This document shows, piece by piece, positions 1 through 8,471 of a stretch of DNA of 28,222 nt (positions are counted from its first letter, which is position 1; the number at the start of each line of letters is the position of its first letter). The position numbers and the translations under genes were made by a program. The notes beneath the pieces are model-generated. The model saw nothing but the letters and a program-made list of their open reading frames with translations. It ran no database searches and was not told the DNA's origin. Source of the stretch: JAUWQU01 sp964605095. GTDB lineage: Bacteria; Planctomycetota; Phycisphaerae; SM23-33. The DNA is taken from NCBI GenBank assembly GCA_964605095.1, contig CAZSBS010000023.1, forward strand, positions 1-28,222, read 5' to 3'.

Positions 1-85
1 GCCGAACTACCTGGCCAGCGCCGCCTTGCCGCTGGACGGCATCGACGCGATGATCCGGCGCCGCCTCAAGAACAATTCCAAGTAG
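1..85 (+). CDS. C-terminal end of an unidentified protein (5' partial)
   Basis: An open frame entering from the left edge (codons begin at base 2) ends at TAG 83-85 and encodes 27 residues ending RRRLKNNSK. It is on the same strand as the GH2 gene and stops 21 bases before that gene's ATG, so the two are probably cotranscribed. The fragment is too short to name a family; its basic, polar end is typical of a cytoplasmic protein terminus and shows no sorting motif. The call rests on the frame, the spacing and the intact Shine-Dalgarno site of the next gene. Confidence 0.5.
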   Translation, partial: PNYLASAALPLDGIDAMIRRRLKNNSK

Positions 86-106
86 CCGCAATCAGGAGCC
101 GCAAGG

Positions 107-3100
107 ATGGCGAAGATGAGCAGACGGCAGTTCATGAAGCTCGCGGGCGGGTGCGGAGCAGGGGTGGCAGGGGCCTTCTTCGCCGGCTGTGCGGGCTCGC
201 AGGCAGTCGGCGGCGCGCCGGGCTTGGCTTCGGCGGCCGGGGGCGGCCCCGGCGGCGATGCCGATCGCGCGCTGTCCCTGAGCGGCTCCGGATGGTGGCT
301 GCACGACGATCCCGACGGCAAAGGCGCGGATCGCGGCCTGGCCGAGGCCGATCCGTCCGGGCCCGACTGGGTTCCCGCGGCCGTGCCGGGCAACGTCCAG
401 TCCGACCTGGAGGCGGCCCATCGGCTCAGGCCCATCTGGTACGGCGCCGGCGACGAACGGCTCCATGACGTGGCGAAGAAGGACTGGTGGTATCGCAGGG
501 ATTTCACGGTGCTCGAGTCTTTCAGGGGCAAACACCTGACACTGGTCTTCGACGGCGTGGACCACGAGTGCGAGGTCTGGCTCAACGGCAGGAAGGTCGG
601 GGACAACGCCGGCATGTTCCGCCGCTTCTGGTTCGACGTGACGGACCTGGCCGAGCCGGGCAAGGTCAGCCGCCTGGCGGTCAGGATCACCAGGATACCC
701 GAAGCCATCGCACCGCTTGTGGTTCTCACGGACGGCAAGGGCGTGGGTGGAGGTGAGACGCATTTCCTCCGCGGCGTGCATCTTACGGCCACAACGCTAA
801 AGGATCTCAAGAGCCCCACGAACTGGGGCTGGGACTGGGGCGTGAACATCTGGACCCTGGGAATCTGGAAGGGCGTGCGGCTGGAGGCCACTGGGCCGGC
901 GCGGATTGATTGGGTCCGCGTGCAGACCGCGCTAAGCGAGGACCACACAAAGGCCACCGTCACCGTCACGCTCGAGATCGACAGCAAGGCGGACCTGCCC
1001 GCCAGGACCCTGTTCAGGATAGACCGGGCGGGACGGCTGGCTAACGCGGCCGTCCCGGCCCCGCTGAAGAAGGGCCGGAACGTCGTCAAGGCGGAGATAG
1101 CGCTAGACCGGCCCGAGTTGTGGTGGCCGAACGGCCATGGCGCCCAGCCGCTCTACGGCCTCTCTGTCGAACTCCAGCCTGCCGAGGCCGGGGCGGCCCT
1201 CGACGAGCGCCGAACTCGATTCGGCGTCCGGGACATTCGATGGGTGCATACGGAGGGCGCGCCGGCCGATTTCGTCAGCCGCTACCAGTTGATCGTCAAC
1301 GGCCGGCCGGTGCGCACGATCGGCTCGAACCTGATCCCCCCGGACCTGCTCTTTGGGCGAATGGCGGAGCGAACGCTATCTCTGCTTCGGCGAGCCAAGG
1401 AGGCGGGCGTCAACACGCTGCGGCTCTGGGGTGGCGGAGTGATCTTGCACGACGAGGCCTACGACCTGGCCGACGAACTCGGGATCATGCTGGTCCAGGA
1501 GTTGCCCCTGGCCAACACCAATCCCGACAAGGATGACGTGTTCCTGGAGAACCTCGAGTCGACCGTGCGGAACATCTTCCGGCAGGTGCGAAATCACCCT
1601 TCGATCATTGAGTTTGACGGCGGCAATGAGATGCCGTGGAATTCCCTGACCATCCACCCCGCCCTGCAACTGCTTCAGCGGATCGCGGCCGAGGAGGACG
1701 GCCGGATGTTTCGGGCGACCTGCCCCGATACCGGCGCCAAGCACGGCCCCTGGGACTTCGACCTGCACAAGGCCTGCCCGCTCTACGACGAGCGATCCAC
1801 GATGCGTTACGGCGAGTTCGGTTCCGCCTCGCCGGCCAACCTCGAGGTCTGGCATCGCACGATTCCCCCCAAATCGCAATGGCCAGTCATCGGTACGGAA
1901 GAGCCCATCCAGATCCGCAAGAATATCGTGCAGGCGGTCTTCGCGGCGGACTTCTGGTTGCGAAAGGGTTTTGTGGAGGCCGTCTTCGGGCCGCTGGTGT
2001 CCCTGGAGGAAATGGTCCGGGCCGGGCAGTTCTACGGGGCCGAGGGCCTCCGGTACGCCATCGACGCACTCCGCCGCAAGGGCAGACACATCGGCGGGCT
2101 GACCACGTGGGACTTCAACGAGCCCTGGCCCAACGGCGCCGGCAGCTATCTGGTGGATCACGACGGCCGGCCGCTCATGAACTACGACTTCTTCCGGCAG
2201 GCCCTGGCCACGATCAGCCTGAGCCTGAAGTACGACAGCATCCTGTACGACCCGGCGGCCGGGATCGACTTCGAGGTCTGGATCGCCAGCGACGCGCCCG
2301 AAGCGGCCAGGGGCTTGAAGTGGCGGCTGTTGGCCCGCGACCGGCGCGGCAAGAAGTTCGCCGACGAGCAGGGCACGGCCGACATTGAGCCCATCGAGGC
2401 CAGGAAGCTGCGGGCGGTCCACCTGACGCCGCCCAAGCCGACCGCCCTCGGTCCGGTGTTTGTGGAGATGCAGCTTTTCGACAGCGCCGGCCGGCTGCTG
2501 GTCGAGCGGATTCACGTCTTCGGCGCCAAGAGCATGCAGGGTCCGCTTGGCGGGCTGCTGAGAAGCCGCCGGCCCGACCGGGAGGACGACGTGTCCGCGG
2601 CGAAAGATCAGGCCGGGCGGGCCATGCCCGTCACACCCACGAGCCTGAACGTGACGGCCAAGCCGGCTCGCACCGAGGCCGGCCAGGAGATACTGGATCT
2701 GGTCGTAACTAACAACGGGCCAATGACATCGCTCTTCTGCGAGCCCCATCCGCTGATCGAATATCGCACCGATCTATTCATCGACAACAACCACTGTTTC
2801 ATCCCGCCGGGCCAGAGCCGTACCATCACGATCCGGGCGACAGGCAGGCCCGACGAACTGAGCCTGATCCAGACAGGCTGGCGGATCACCGCCTTCAACG
2901 CCGACGACAAGGTGATTGAGCCTGGAGGTGGCCTGCTGCTGGCTCTGGGCCGGCGGGACGCAATGTGCCGCGAGTTCGCCGGGTACGATGACCCGGGCCG
3001 CCTTGGCAGCCCGGCCGGTGTCGTGTTGGACGGGGCCCGGCCGGAGGCGAACCGCGTGCCCTGGCAGTTGAAGGGCGAGGCGACGGTTCGGCTGCGGTTC

Positions 3101-3391
3101 GAGGTCGAGTACGGCGCGGCGTCCGGCGGGGCGACGTTACGGCTGCACACGGCCGACCAGTCGGCCGTCCGGGCGGAGGTCGCCGTCACGCTGAACGGGC
3201 ATAAGTCGGTCTTGACGCTGCCGAAGGGCCTGGGCATTCAGGACAGCGACCCAGCCCACCTGGCGATGCCGGCGACGGCCCGGATCGATCTGCCAGCCGG
3301 CACGCTTAAGGCCGGCGCCAACGAGCTGGAAGTGCGGGTAAGCAACGACGGCTGGTTTACGTGGGACGCGATGGACCTGACAGCGCGGTAG
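107..3391 (+). CDS. Tat-exported lipoprotein glycoside hydrolase, family 2 (beta-mannosidase / exo-glucosaminidase-like)
   Basis: 1094 residues; ATG 107 follows AGGAG (94-98) by 8 bases. The N-terminus has a twin-arginine motif (SRRQFMK, residues 5-11) and then a lipobox ending at Cys28 (FAGC), so the product is probably folded before export and membrane-anchored. The GH2 order is visible: sugar-binding-like jelly roll about 60-225, the NWGWDWG...GIW signature about 239-254 common in beta-mannosidases and exo-beta-glucosaminidases, an Ig-like sandwich about 260-380, and a TIM barrel about 395-690. GGNE places the likely acid/base at Glu508; YGEFG places a candidate nucleophile at Glu570. The extra C-terminal beta-sandwich (about 960-1094, ending in a VSNDGWFTWDAM segment) may be a carbohydrate-binding module. 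The family releases terminal sugars from glycans; the sugar specificity is not readable. It heads a run of secreted esterases, suggesting joint attack on an acylated polysaccharide. Confidence 0.9.
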   Translation: MAKMSRRQFMKLAGGCGAGVAGAFFAGCAGSQAVGGAPGLASAAGGGPGGDADRALSLSGSGWWLHDDPDGKGADRGLAEADPSGPDWVPAAVPGNVQSDLEAAHRLRPIWYGAGDERLHDVAKKDWWYRRDFTVLESFRGKHLTLVFDGVDHECEVWLNGRKVGDNAGMFRRFWFDVTDLAEPGKVSRLAVRITRIPEAIAPLVVLTDGKGVGGGETHFLRGVHLTATTLKDLKSPTNWGWDWGVNIWTLGIWKGVRLEATGPARIDWVRVQTALSEDHTKATVTVTLEIDSKADLPARTLFRIDRAGRLANAAVPAPLKKGRNVVKAEIALDRPELWWPNGHGAQPLYGLSVELQPAEAGAALDERRTRFGVRDIRWVHTEGAPADFVSRYQLIVNGRPVRTIGSNLIPPDLLFGRMAERTLSLLRRAKEAGVNTLRLWGGGVILHDEAYDLADELGIMLVQELPLANTNPDKDDVFLENLESTVRNIFRQVRNHPSIIEFDGGNEMPWNSLTIHPALQLLQRIAAEEDGRMFRATCPDTGAKHGPWDFDLHKACPLYDERSTMRYGEFGSASPANLEVWHRTIPPKSQWPVIGTEEPIQIRKNIVQAVFAADFWLRKGFVEAVFGPLVSLEEMVRAGQFYGAEGLRYAIDALRRKGRHIGGLTTWDFNEPWPNGAGSYLVDHDGRPLMNYDFFRQALATISLSLKYDSILYDPAAGIDFEVWIASDAPEAARGLKWRLLARDRRGKKFADEQGTADIEPIEARKLRAVHLTPPKPTALGPVFVEMQLFDSAGRLLVERIHVFGAKSMQGPLGGLLRSRRPDREDDVSAAKDQAGRAMPVTPTSLNVTAKPARTEAGQEILDLVVTNNGPMTSLFCEPHPLIEYRTDLFIDNNHCFIPPGQSRTITIRATGRPDELSLIQTGWRITAFNADDKVIEPGGGLLLALGRRDAMCREFAGYDDPGRLGSPAGVVLDGARPEANRVPWQLKGEATVRLRFEVEYGAASGGATLRLHTADQSAVRAEVAVTLNGHKSVLTLPKGLGIQDSDPAHLAMPATARIDLPAGTLKAGANELEVRVSNDGWFTWDAMDLTAR

Positions 3392-3604
3392 CCTGGCGGG
3401 CCGAAACCACGACAGGACGATGCTTTTTGGCACCATTGGGCAGGCCCGTTGCCGTTTGCTTTGCGTTGAAGCTATTGGACCGCAAGGCAAAAGCGATACA
3501 CGGAATCCGTCGAGCAACGATGCGGCGAGAGGCATACGAAGGCCGCTTGCCGATGTTGCCGTTGGCGCGTCAGAGCAGTCACACGTCCTACAGGAGCGTC
3601 ATCC

Positions 3605-4696
3605 ATGAAGAAGCACGCGTTCTCCGCGGTACTGGGAGCGACAATCATCGCGTTGTTGGGCGCCGCCTCGGCCGTGCGGGCCGCGGACGACGGCAGAACG
3701 TACAAGGTCTTCATCTACGCCGGCCAGTCCAATGCTCGGGGCAAGGCCCCCAACGCGATCGCGGACGCACAACTTGCCGATCCGGCCATCAAGGACTCCG
3801 TCAAAGACTTGTACGGATCTCTCCGCAAAGACGGCAAGTGGATCGTCCGCGACGATGTCTTCTTCAACTGGGAGGAGCAAAACGCCGGCGTTCATGGCCC
3901 CGTGACGATGGGGATGGGTTCGTATCGCGGCGGGGGAGATTACATGTTTGCATCCATGATGGGCGACCATTTTGACGAGCCGGTGGTCATCAGCAAGAGC
4001 GCCTTCGGCGGCTCCACGCTGTTCCATGATTTCCGCCCGCCCTCGGCGGGGCTGCCGAGCGAGGAAGTCCTCCAGAAGCAGCTCACCGCGGCACAGGATC
4101 GCGTGAAGGCCCTGAACAAAAGGGACAATAAGAACGATCCCCTGCCGACGATGGACGACGTTAAGAAGCAGTACGGCTTGCTGTACCGCCAGGTCATCGC
4201 GGACTACAAGAAGCTGACCGAGAACGCCGACAAATGGTTCCCGCAGCTCAAGGGAAGGAAGCCCGAGCTGGTCGGGTTCGTCTGGTTCCAGGGCTGGAAC
4301 GACCAGTGGGGTGGCGCGGATGAGTACGCATCGAACCTGAAGTGCTTCGTCAAGGACATGCGCAAGGACCTGGATGCGCCGAACCTGCGGTTCGTAGTCG
4401 TCGCCATGGGACAGAACGGGTCAAAGCCCGCCGCCGCCGCGATGCTGACGATCCGCGACGCCCAAATGTCGATGAACGACGTTCCGGAGTTCAAGGGCAA
4501 CGTCAAGGCCTTTCGCAGCGATCTGCTGGTGGACAAGGAGGCTGAACGCCTCTCGACGATGCCAAAGGATCCGGAGCGAGCCAAGTATGTCGGGGACGAG
4601 GGCTACCACTACTACGGCAGCCCGATATGGTACACGCGCATCGGCCACACCATCGGCCAGACGATGCTGGAGGTGTTGAAGAACCAGGGCAAGTGA
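3605..4696 (+). CDS. Secreted SASA-type carbohydrate esterase (sialate O-acetylesterase domain), copy 1
   Basis: 363 residues; ATG 3605 lies 8 bases after AGGAG (3592-3596). A signal peptide (MKKHAFS... to about VRA26) precedes an SGNH/SASA esterase fold. Visible blocks are AGQSN with nucleophile Ser42, FGGSTLFHDFRPPS, VWFQGWND and the C-terminal YHYYGS block with His335, preceded by Asp-Glu-Gly-Tyr. Family members remove O-acetyl groups from sugars, and similar domains occur in acetyl-xylan esterases. It follows the GH2 gene after a 213-base gap in which I see no clear terminator, so it may have its own promoter or be read through. Its last 30 residues resemble the orphan fragment at 14512-14601 more than the other copies do. 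Substrate unknown. Confidence 0.9.
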   Translation: MKKHAFSAVLGATIIALLGAASAVRAADDGRTYKVFIYAGQSNARGKAPNAIADAQLADPAIKDSVKDLYGSLRKDGKWIVRDDVFFNWEEQNAGVHGPVTMGMGSYRGGGDYMFASMMGDHFDEPVVISKSAFGGSTLFHDFRPPSAGLPSEEVLQKQLTAAQDRVKALNKRDNKNDPLPTMDDVKKQYGLLYRQVIADYKKLTENADKWFPQLKGRKPELVGFVWFQGWNDQWGGADEYASNLKCFVKDMRKDLDAPNLRFVVVAMGQNGSKPAAAAMLTIRDAQMSMNDVPEFKGNVKAFRSDLLVDKEAERLSTMPKDPERAKYVGDEGYHYYGSPIWYTRIGHTIGQTMLEVLKNQGK

Positions 4697-4725
4697 GCAC
4701 AAACCGATCAAAAGGAGAAGAACCC

Positions 4726-5590
4726 ATGAAGCGTAGAAACCTGTTGATGGCGCTGGTTGCGGGGGCGGCCGTGACTTTGACTTCCGCGGTCTCCCTGCGG
4801 GCCGACCAGGCCAAGAATGGACCCGTCAAGGTGTTCCTGCTGGTCGGCCAGTCCAACATGGAAGGCAAGGCCGCCATTGGCACCTTCGAGGCGCTTAAGG
4901 AAGATCCCAACACGGCCGCGGACTACAAGCGCCTGGGGAGGCAAGAGCCTGAAGGTGGACTTCCTTCCGCCCAGCACCGGCGGCCCGGGCGAGTTCTACA
5001 CCAAGACGATCCAGCAGACCCACGATGTGCTGAACAACCTCAAGACGTACTTCCACGATTACGACGGCCAGGGTTACGAGATAGCGGGAATGGTCTGGTT
5101 CCAGGGTTGGAATGATATGGGCGACCCCTCGCATTACGCCGAGCAGCTTGCCGATTTTATCCGCGACATCCGCAAGGAGTTCAAGGTGCCGAAGATGCCC
5201 GTGATCATCGGGCAGATGGGCCACGGCGGGATGAAGGCGGCGATAAGGCCAGGCAGCGTGCAGGCGGCCCAGGCGGCCGTGCCGGAGATGCCCGAGTTCA
5301 AGGGCAACGTCCTGTGCGTCTCGACGCGTCCGTACTGGGACGAAGAGGCAGCCAAGGATTTCGAAATCTGGCGGCAGTGCAAGGCAGCGGCGGGCCATGC
5401 CCAACAGCAGAAGAAGAACAAGGAAGAAGTCGAAGCCTGCTGGGACCCGTGGAAGAAGGTCGAGAAGCGATATGGCCAGATCGCCAGCAATTTCCCGTTC
5501 CACTACTGCGGTTCGGGCCGGTGCTTCTGGGGCATGGGCAAGGCCATGGGTGACGGAATGATCGAGCTGCTGAAGAACGAGACGAAATAG
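4726..5590 (+). pseudogene. SASA-type esterase, copy 2, broken by a frame-shifting internal deletion
   Basis: ATG 4726 follows AAGGAG by about 9 bases and begins a normal signal peptide (to about SLRA25) and the GQSNMEG nucleophile block. After ...DYKRLG near 4935 the similarity continues only in another frame (...AWGGKSLKVDFLPPS..., VWFQGWND, HYCGSG), ending at TAG 5588-5590. Compared with the intact copy at 13460, about 60 codons between the GQSN block and the WGG block are missing, including the segment spanning ELGFG...LLIKA. The loss is not a multiple of three, so the N-terminal frame runs into unrelated sequence and stops at 5115. Both halves otherwise keep conserved motifs without other lesions, so the event is recent, or it is an assembly collapse. 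It sits 29 bases after copy 1 and 47 bases before the next esterase. Confidence 0.8.
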
Positions 5591-5637
5591 CGCCCGGTTA
5601 TGCAAGTAAGCCGACCGTTGTCTATGGAGATGCGTTC

Positions 5638-6651
5638 ATGAATGCGAAGTATGTGTTGGCTGCGGGAGCAACCGTGTTCTTTGCCGCAATCGTGACCGCC
5701 CTTCCCGCCAGGGCCGCAGAGTCCGCAAAGGCGGTCGAGATCTGGCCGAAGGACTCGCCGGAGCTCGCCGGCGTCAAACCTGAGGACATACCGAAGTTGC
5801 AGCTTTACCCCGGACCCCAAAGCAATCAGAAGAAGCCGGCCGTGCTCATCACGCCCGGCGGGGGGTACAAGTTCTACTCGAACATGGCCCACTACTGCCA
5901 ATGGCTCAACGGCCTGGGCGTGGCCGCTTACGTCGTGACATACCGGCTGCCTGGACACGGCTACAAGCATCCGGCTCCTCTGCACGACGCCCAGCGAGCA
6001 ATGCGGATCATCCGTTACAACGCCGAAGCCTGGGGCCTGGATCCCAATCGCATCGGCGTCCTCGGCAACTCGTCCGGAGGGCACCTGGCCTCGACGTTGG
6101 AAACCCATTTCGACCGTGGCGACAAGGACGCCAAGGATCCCGTCGAAAGGATGAGTTGCCGGCCGGACTTCGCGTTCCTGCTGAGCCCCGTCATCACGAT
6201 GCAGGGCAAGTACTGCCATTTCTATTCCCGCGGGCGGCTGCTGCCCCCGGACCCGCCCAAGCAGCTCGTCGGCGATCTGTCCAATGAGCTCCAGGTGACC
6301 CCGGACACACCGCCCACCTTCCTGGTGGCCGGGGGCCAGGACCGGCTGGTCCCAGCCGAGAACAGCTTGATGTTCTTCGAGGCCCTGCGGAAGAACAACG
6401 TGGCGTTTTCGGAGTTGCACTTTTTCTCGCACGGCGGCCACGGTTATGCCGTGCCCACCGACGCCGAATGGTTTGCGATCGCGGAGACCTGGCTCAAGCG
6501 ATTGGGAATCATCGGCGACCTGTTCAAGGACCCGAACGTCAAGAAGGCGATGACGGACAAGGGTGCCTGGTCGTATGATCCCAAAACTCGACCGGACCTG
6601 TCGGCCACGCCTGCGGGGCGGATCCTGGGCCCGACAGATGGTCTTCGGTGA
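5638..6651 (+). CDS. Secreted alpha/beta-hydrolase, BD-FAE / acetyl-xylan-esterase-like
   Basis: 337 residues; ATG 5638 follows GGAGA by 7 bases. Signal peptide about 1-27 (ending PARAAES). The oxyanion-hole motif PGGGY (73-77) is of the HGG type; the nucleophile elbow GNSSGG puts Ser at 145; catalytic Asp235 lies in GGQDRLVP and His268 in GGHGY. This is the arrangement of bifunctional feruloyl/acetyl esterases and related dienelactone-hydrolase-like enzymes that cleave esters from plant or algal polysaccharides. A C-terminal extension after about residue 290 has no recognisable domain. Same strand as the GH2 and SASA genes, so it is probably part of the same glycan-deacylation set. Next comes a transposase on the opposite strand. 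Confidence 0.85.
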   Translation: MNAKYVLAAGATVFFAAIVTALPARAAESAKAVEIWPKDSPELAGVKPEDIPKLQLYPGPQSNQKKPAVLITPGGGYKFYSNMAHYCQWLNGLGVAAYVVTYRLPGHGYKHPAPLHDAQRAMRIIRYNAEAWGLDPNRIGVLGNSSGGHLASTLETHFDRGDKDAKDPVERMSCRPDFAFLLSPVITMQGKYCHFYSRGRLLPPDPPKQLVGDLSNELQVTPDTPPTFLVAGGQDRLVPAENSLMFFEALRKNNVAFSELHFFSHGGHGYAVPTDAEWFAIAETWLKRLGIIGDLFKDPNVKKAMTDKGAWSYDPKTRPDLSATPAGRILGPTDGLR

Positions 6652-7922
6652 TGGATGGCGGCTTGTCCCTCCTCGGCTACAGCCTTCGCTGGTGGAAGCC
6701 CCGCCCGATGGCCTCGTAGTACGCACAGCGCCCTGTGGTCCCGCCACCTCGCCCCCGCGCCGACCTACCTACGCAGCGCGGTGGTAGTAACGGAGCAAGC
6801 CGCCCAGACGCTCGCGACAGCGGATCTCTCCCTCTGTTTTCCCGACAGACTTCTCTGGCTGAATCAGCTCGTTGCCCACGCCCTGATGGTTTCGTTCCGC
6901 GTGGTAGTGCGCGACGAACTGCTCCACAGCCCGCCGCATCTGTCTCTCGCCGAAGAAGATCATCTTGGCCAAGCACTCGGACTTGATGGATCTCACGAAA
7001 CGCTCCGCGTGGGGACTCAGATTCGGACTTCTGGGCGGCAGCTTGATCGTCTTCACGCCGGCCGCCTTGAGGATCGCGATGAACTCCTTCGTGAACAGCG
7101 GGCTGCGGTCGTGGATCAGGTATCTCTTGTCCCGTAGGAACCCGTCGAAGGCATCCGTCAGATTCCGCGCCACCTGCTCCATCCATCGTCCATCCGGCTC
7201 AGGCACGATCCCAGCGATCTCGACACATCGGGTGCACTGCTCGATCACAAACAGAACGTGGTAGCGCACCAGTCCTCGCAGCGTCATCACCTCGACGGTG
7301 AAGAAATCCGTTGCCGCCAGAACCTCCCAATGCGACTTCAGGAACGTCGACCAGGACATGCCCTTGCGGCGTCGGGGAGCTGGTTCAAGGCCGTGTTCCT
7401 TCAGGATACGAGCTATCGCAGATCGGCTGATCGAATGGCCCAGGTTGTCCAGCGCCCCTTGGATGCGACCGTACCCCCACGAAACGTTCTCCTTGGCCAT
7501 CCGGACCACGAGTTGCTCGACCGACTGCCTCACCTGCGGCCGGCCCACCCCACGCTTGGCGCTGCTGTCGTACTTGCTGGCGATCAGCGTCCGATACCGG
7601 CGGAGCACGGTCTCGGGGGTCACAAGCGTACACACCTCCCCAAGGAGTCTCCGGCCCAGAGCCTTGCCCTTGGCGGCAAGCCGACGACGCTGGTCATCGG
7701 TGAACCGAATCCTCTTGCCTCCGAGCTGCTCCCGGAGGACGCGGTTCTCTTCTGTGAGGAAGCCGACGACTTCCTGCTGCTGCCGATTGAGCCAACCGGC
7801 CAACGCCACGACAATCACCTGCCACGTTTGGAGGACCATGGCCGGCATTCTACCGTCTCACGTGGCTTGCGGGCAGGCCGAAGTACCTCTTTCATGGCTC
7901 CCCCAACGTGCTTGCTGCTCAA
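6652..7922. mobile_element. Insertion-sequence region around an intact rve transposase; ends undefined
   Basis: The interval between the esterase stop and the truncated oxidoreductase stop holds only the transposase gene plus about 117 bases on one side and 74 on the other. I compared the two flanks in inverted orientation and could not find convincing terminal inverted repeats or a target duplication, so the true ends are not known. Neighbouring truncation of an oxidoreductase is consistent with insertion followed by adjacent deletion. Confidence 0.4.
6769..7848 (-). CDS. rve/integrase-core transposase (DDE, IS481-like superfamily)
   Basis: 359 residues. The N-terminal 140 residues form helix-turn-helix-like regions (RRLAAKGKALGRR...; VSWGYGRIQGALDNLG, the HTH_21-type block), followed by the integrase catalytic core about 165-320. 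The acidic triad is visible: Asp in AATDFF, Asp in IHDRSPLF and Glu in PHAERFVRSIKSE. It ends in the usual HxERNHQG...RLGGLLRYYHR block. Length and motifs are complete, so the protein could be active. The third motif reads NLSPHAERF where relatives usually have N-A-Y-A-E-R-F, a mild variation. It lies 74 bases downstream of the truncated oxidoreductase on the same strand. This family is common in planctomycete genomes. Confidence 0.88.
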   Translation of the reverse strand: MPAMVLQTWQVIVVALAGWLNRQQQEVVGFLTEENRVLREQLGGKRIRFTDDQRRRLAAKGKALGRRLLGEVCTLVTPETVLRRYRTLIASKYDSSAKRGVGRPQVRQSVEQLVVRMAKENVSWGYGRIQGALDNLGHSISRSAIARILKEHGLEPAPRRRKGMSWSTFLKSHWEVLAATDFFTVEVMTLRGLVRYHVLFVIEQCTRCVEIAGIVPEPDGRWMEQVARNLTDAFDGFLRDKRYLIHDRSPLFTKEFIAILKAAGVKTIKLPPRSPNLSPHAERFVRSIKSECLAKMIFFGERQMRRAVEQFVAHYHAERNHQGVGNELIQPEKSVGKTEGEIRCRERLGGLLRYYHRAA

Positions 7923-8471
7923 TCACTTGGGGCGCAACCGAATATTCGGACCATACGCCGTGCCGATGACGTACGCATCGCGAAGCTTGGCGAGTTGCAC
8001 CGCGTACATGCCGACGCCGCCCGCGGCCGCGTGAATCAGAACCTTCTGCCCGGCCTTGAGCTCGCCCTCGTCGAACAGCGACTGCCACGCCGTCAGGGCC
8101 GCCAGAGGAATCGCCGCCGACTTGATATGGTCCAGCGATTTTGGCTTGCGGGCGATCTCCGACGCCCGCACCGCGATGAACTCGGCGTACGCGCCGTCGC
8201 GGGAGATGTCCGGGCGGGAGTAGACCTCGTCGCCCTGCTTGAAGTCCGTCACGTCCTTGGCGAGGGCCTCGACGACGCCGGAGAAATCCCAGCCGGGAAT
8301 GAATGGCAGCGGATGCTCGCGGTATCCCATGCGCTTCTTCCAGTCCACGGGGTTCACGCCCGCGGCCTTTATGCGTACCAGCACCTCGCCGGGTTCGACC
8401 TTCGGCATCGGGACGTCCTCGTACTGGAGGACTTTCAAGCCGCCGTAGGAGTGAATCCGCACGGATTTCAT
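7923..8471 (-). CDS. NADPH:quinone-reductase-like MDR oxidoreductase, C-terminally truncated
   Basis: 182 residues, against roughly 310-330 for the family. The GroES-like N-terminal domain is intact (VLVRIKAAGVNPVDWKKR, PFIPGWDFSGVVEA, GDEVYSR, GAYAEF) and the NADPH-binding fold begins (VLIHAAAGGVGMYAVQLAK) but stops within about 10 residues after VIGTA, ending in an unrelated tail NIRLRPK. Half the Rossmann fold and the C-terminal part of the catalytic domain are missing. No zinc ligands are expected in this subfamily. The start ATG (8471-8469) overlaps the stop of the upstream nitrilase gene as ATGA, showing it was the last gene of that operon. The transposase begins 74 bases further on, so the missing end was probably removed by the insertion sequence. 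Likely non-functional. Confidence 0.78.
   Translation of the reverse strand: MKSVRIHSYGGLKVLQYEDVPMPKVEPGEVLVRIKAAGVNPVDWKKRMGYREHPLPFIPGWDFSGVVEALAKDVTDFKQGDEVYSRPDISRDGAYAEFIAVRASEIARKPKSLDHIKSAAIPLAALTAWQSLFDEGELKAGQKVLIHAAAGGVGMYAVQLAKLRDAYVIGTAYGPNIRLRPK

Noticed and set aside
7..1089. Long minus-strand open frame inside the GH2 gene
   Set aside because: GC-rich antisense frame; the Pro/Ser/Arg-rich product has no recognisable domain, while the plus strand encodes a clear GH2 protein.
1376..2749. 457-codon open frame antisense to the GH2 gene
   Set aside because: Shadow of the codon usage on the other strand; no motif and no ribosome site.
4627..5115. Reading the N-terminal half of SASA copy 2 as a complete short protein
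   Set aside because: After codon ~71 the frame encodes a basic, domain-less tail, while the conserved SASA blocks continue in the other frame.
6652..7922. Terminal inverted repeats for the intact insertion sequence
   Set aside because: Comparison of the two flanks in inverted orientation gave no convincing match, so no ends are claimed.
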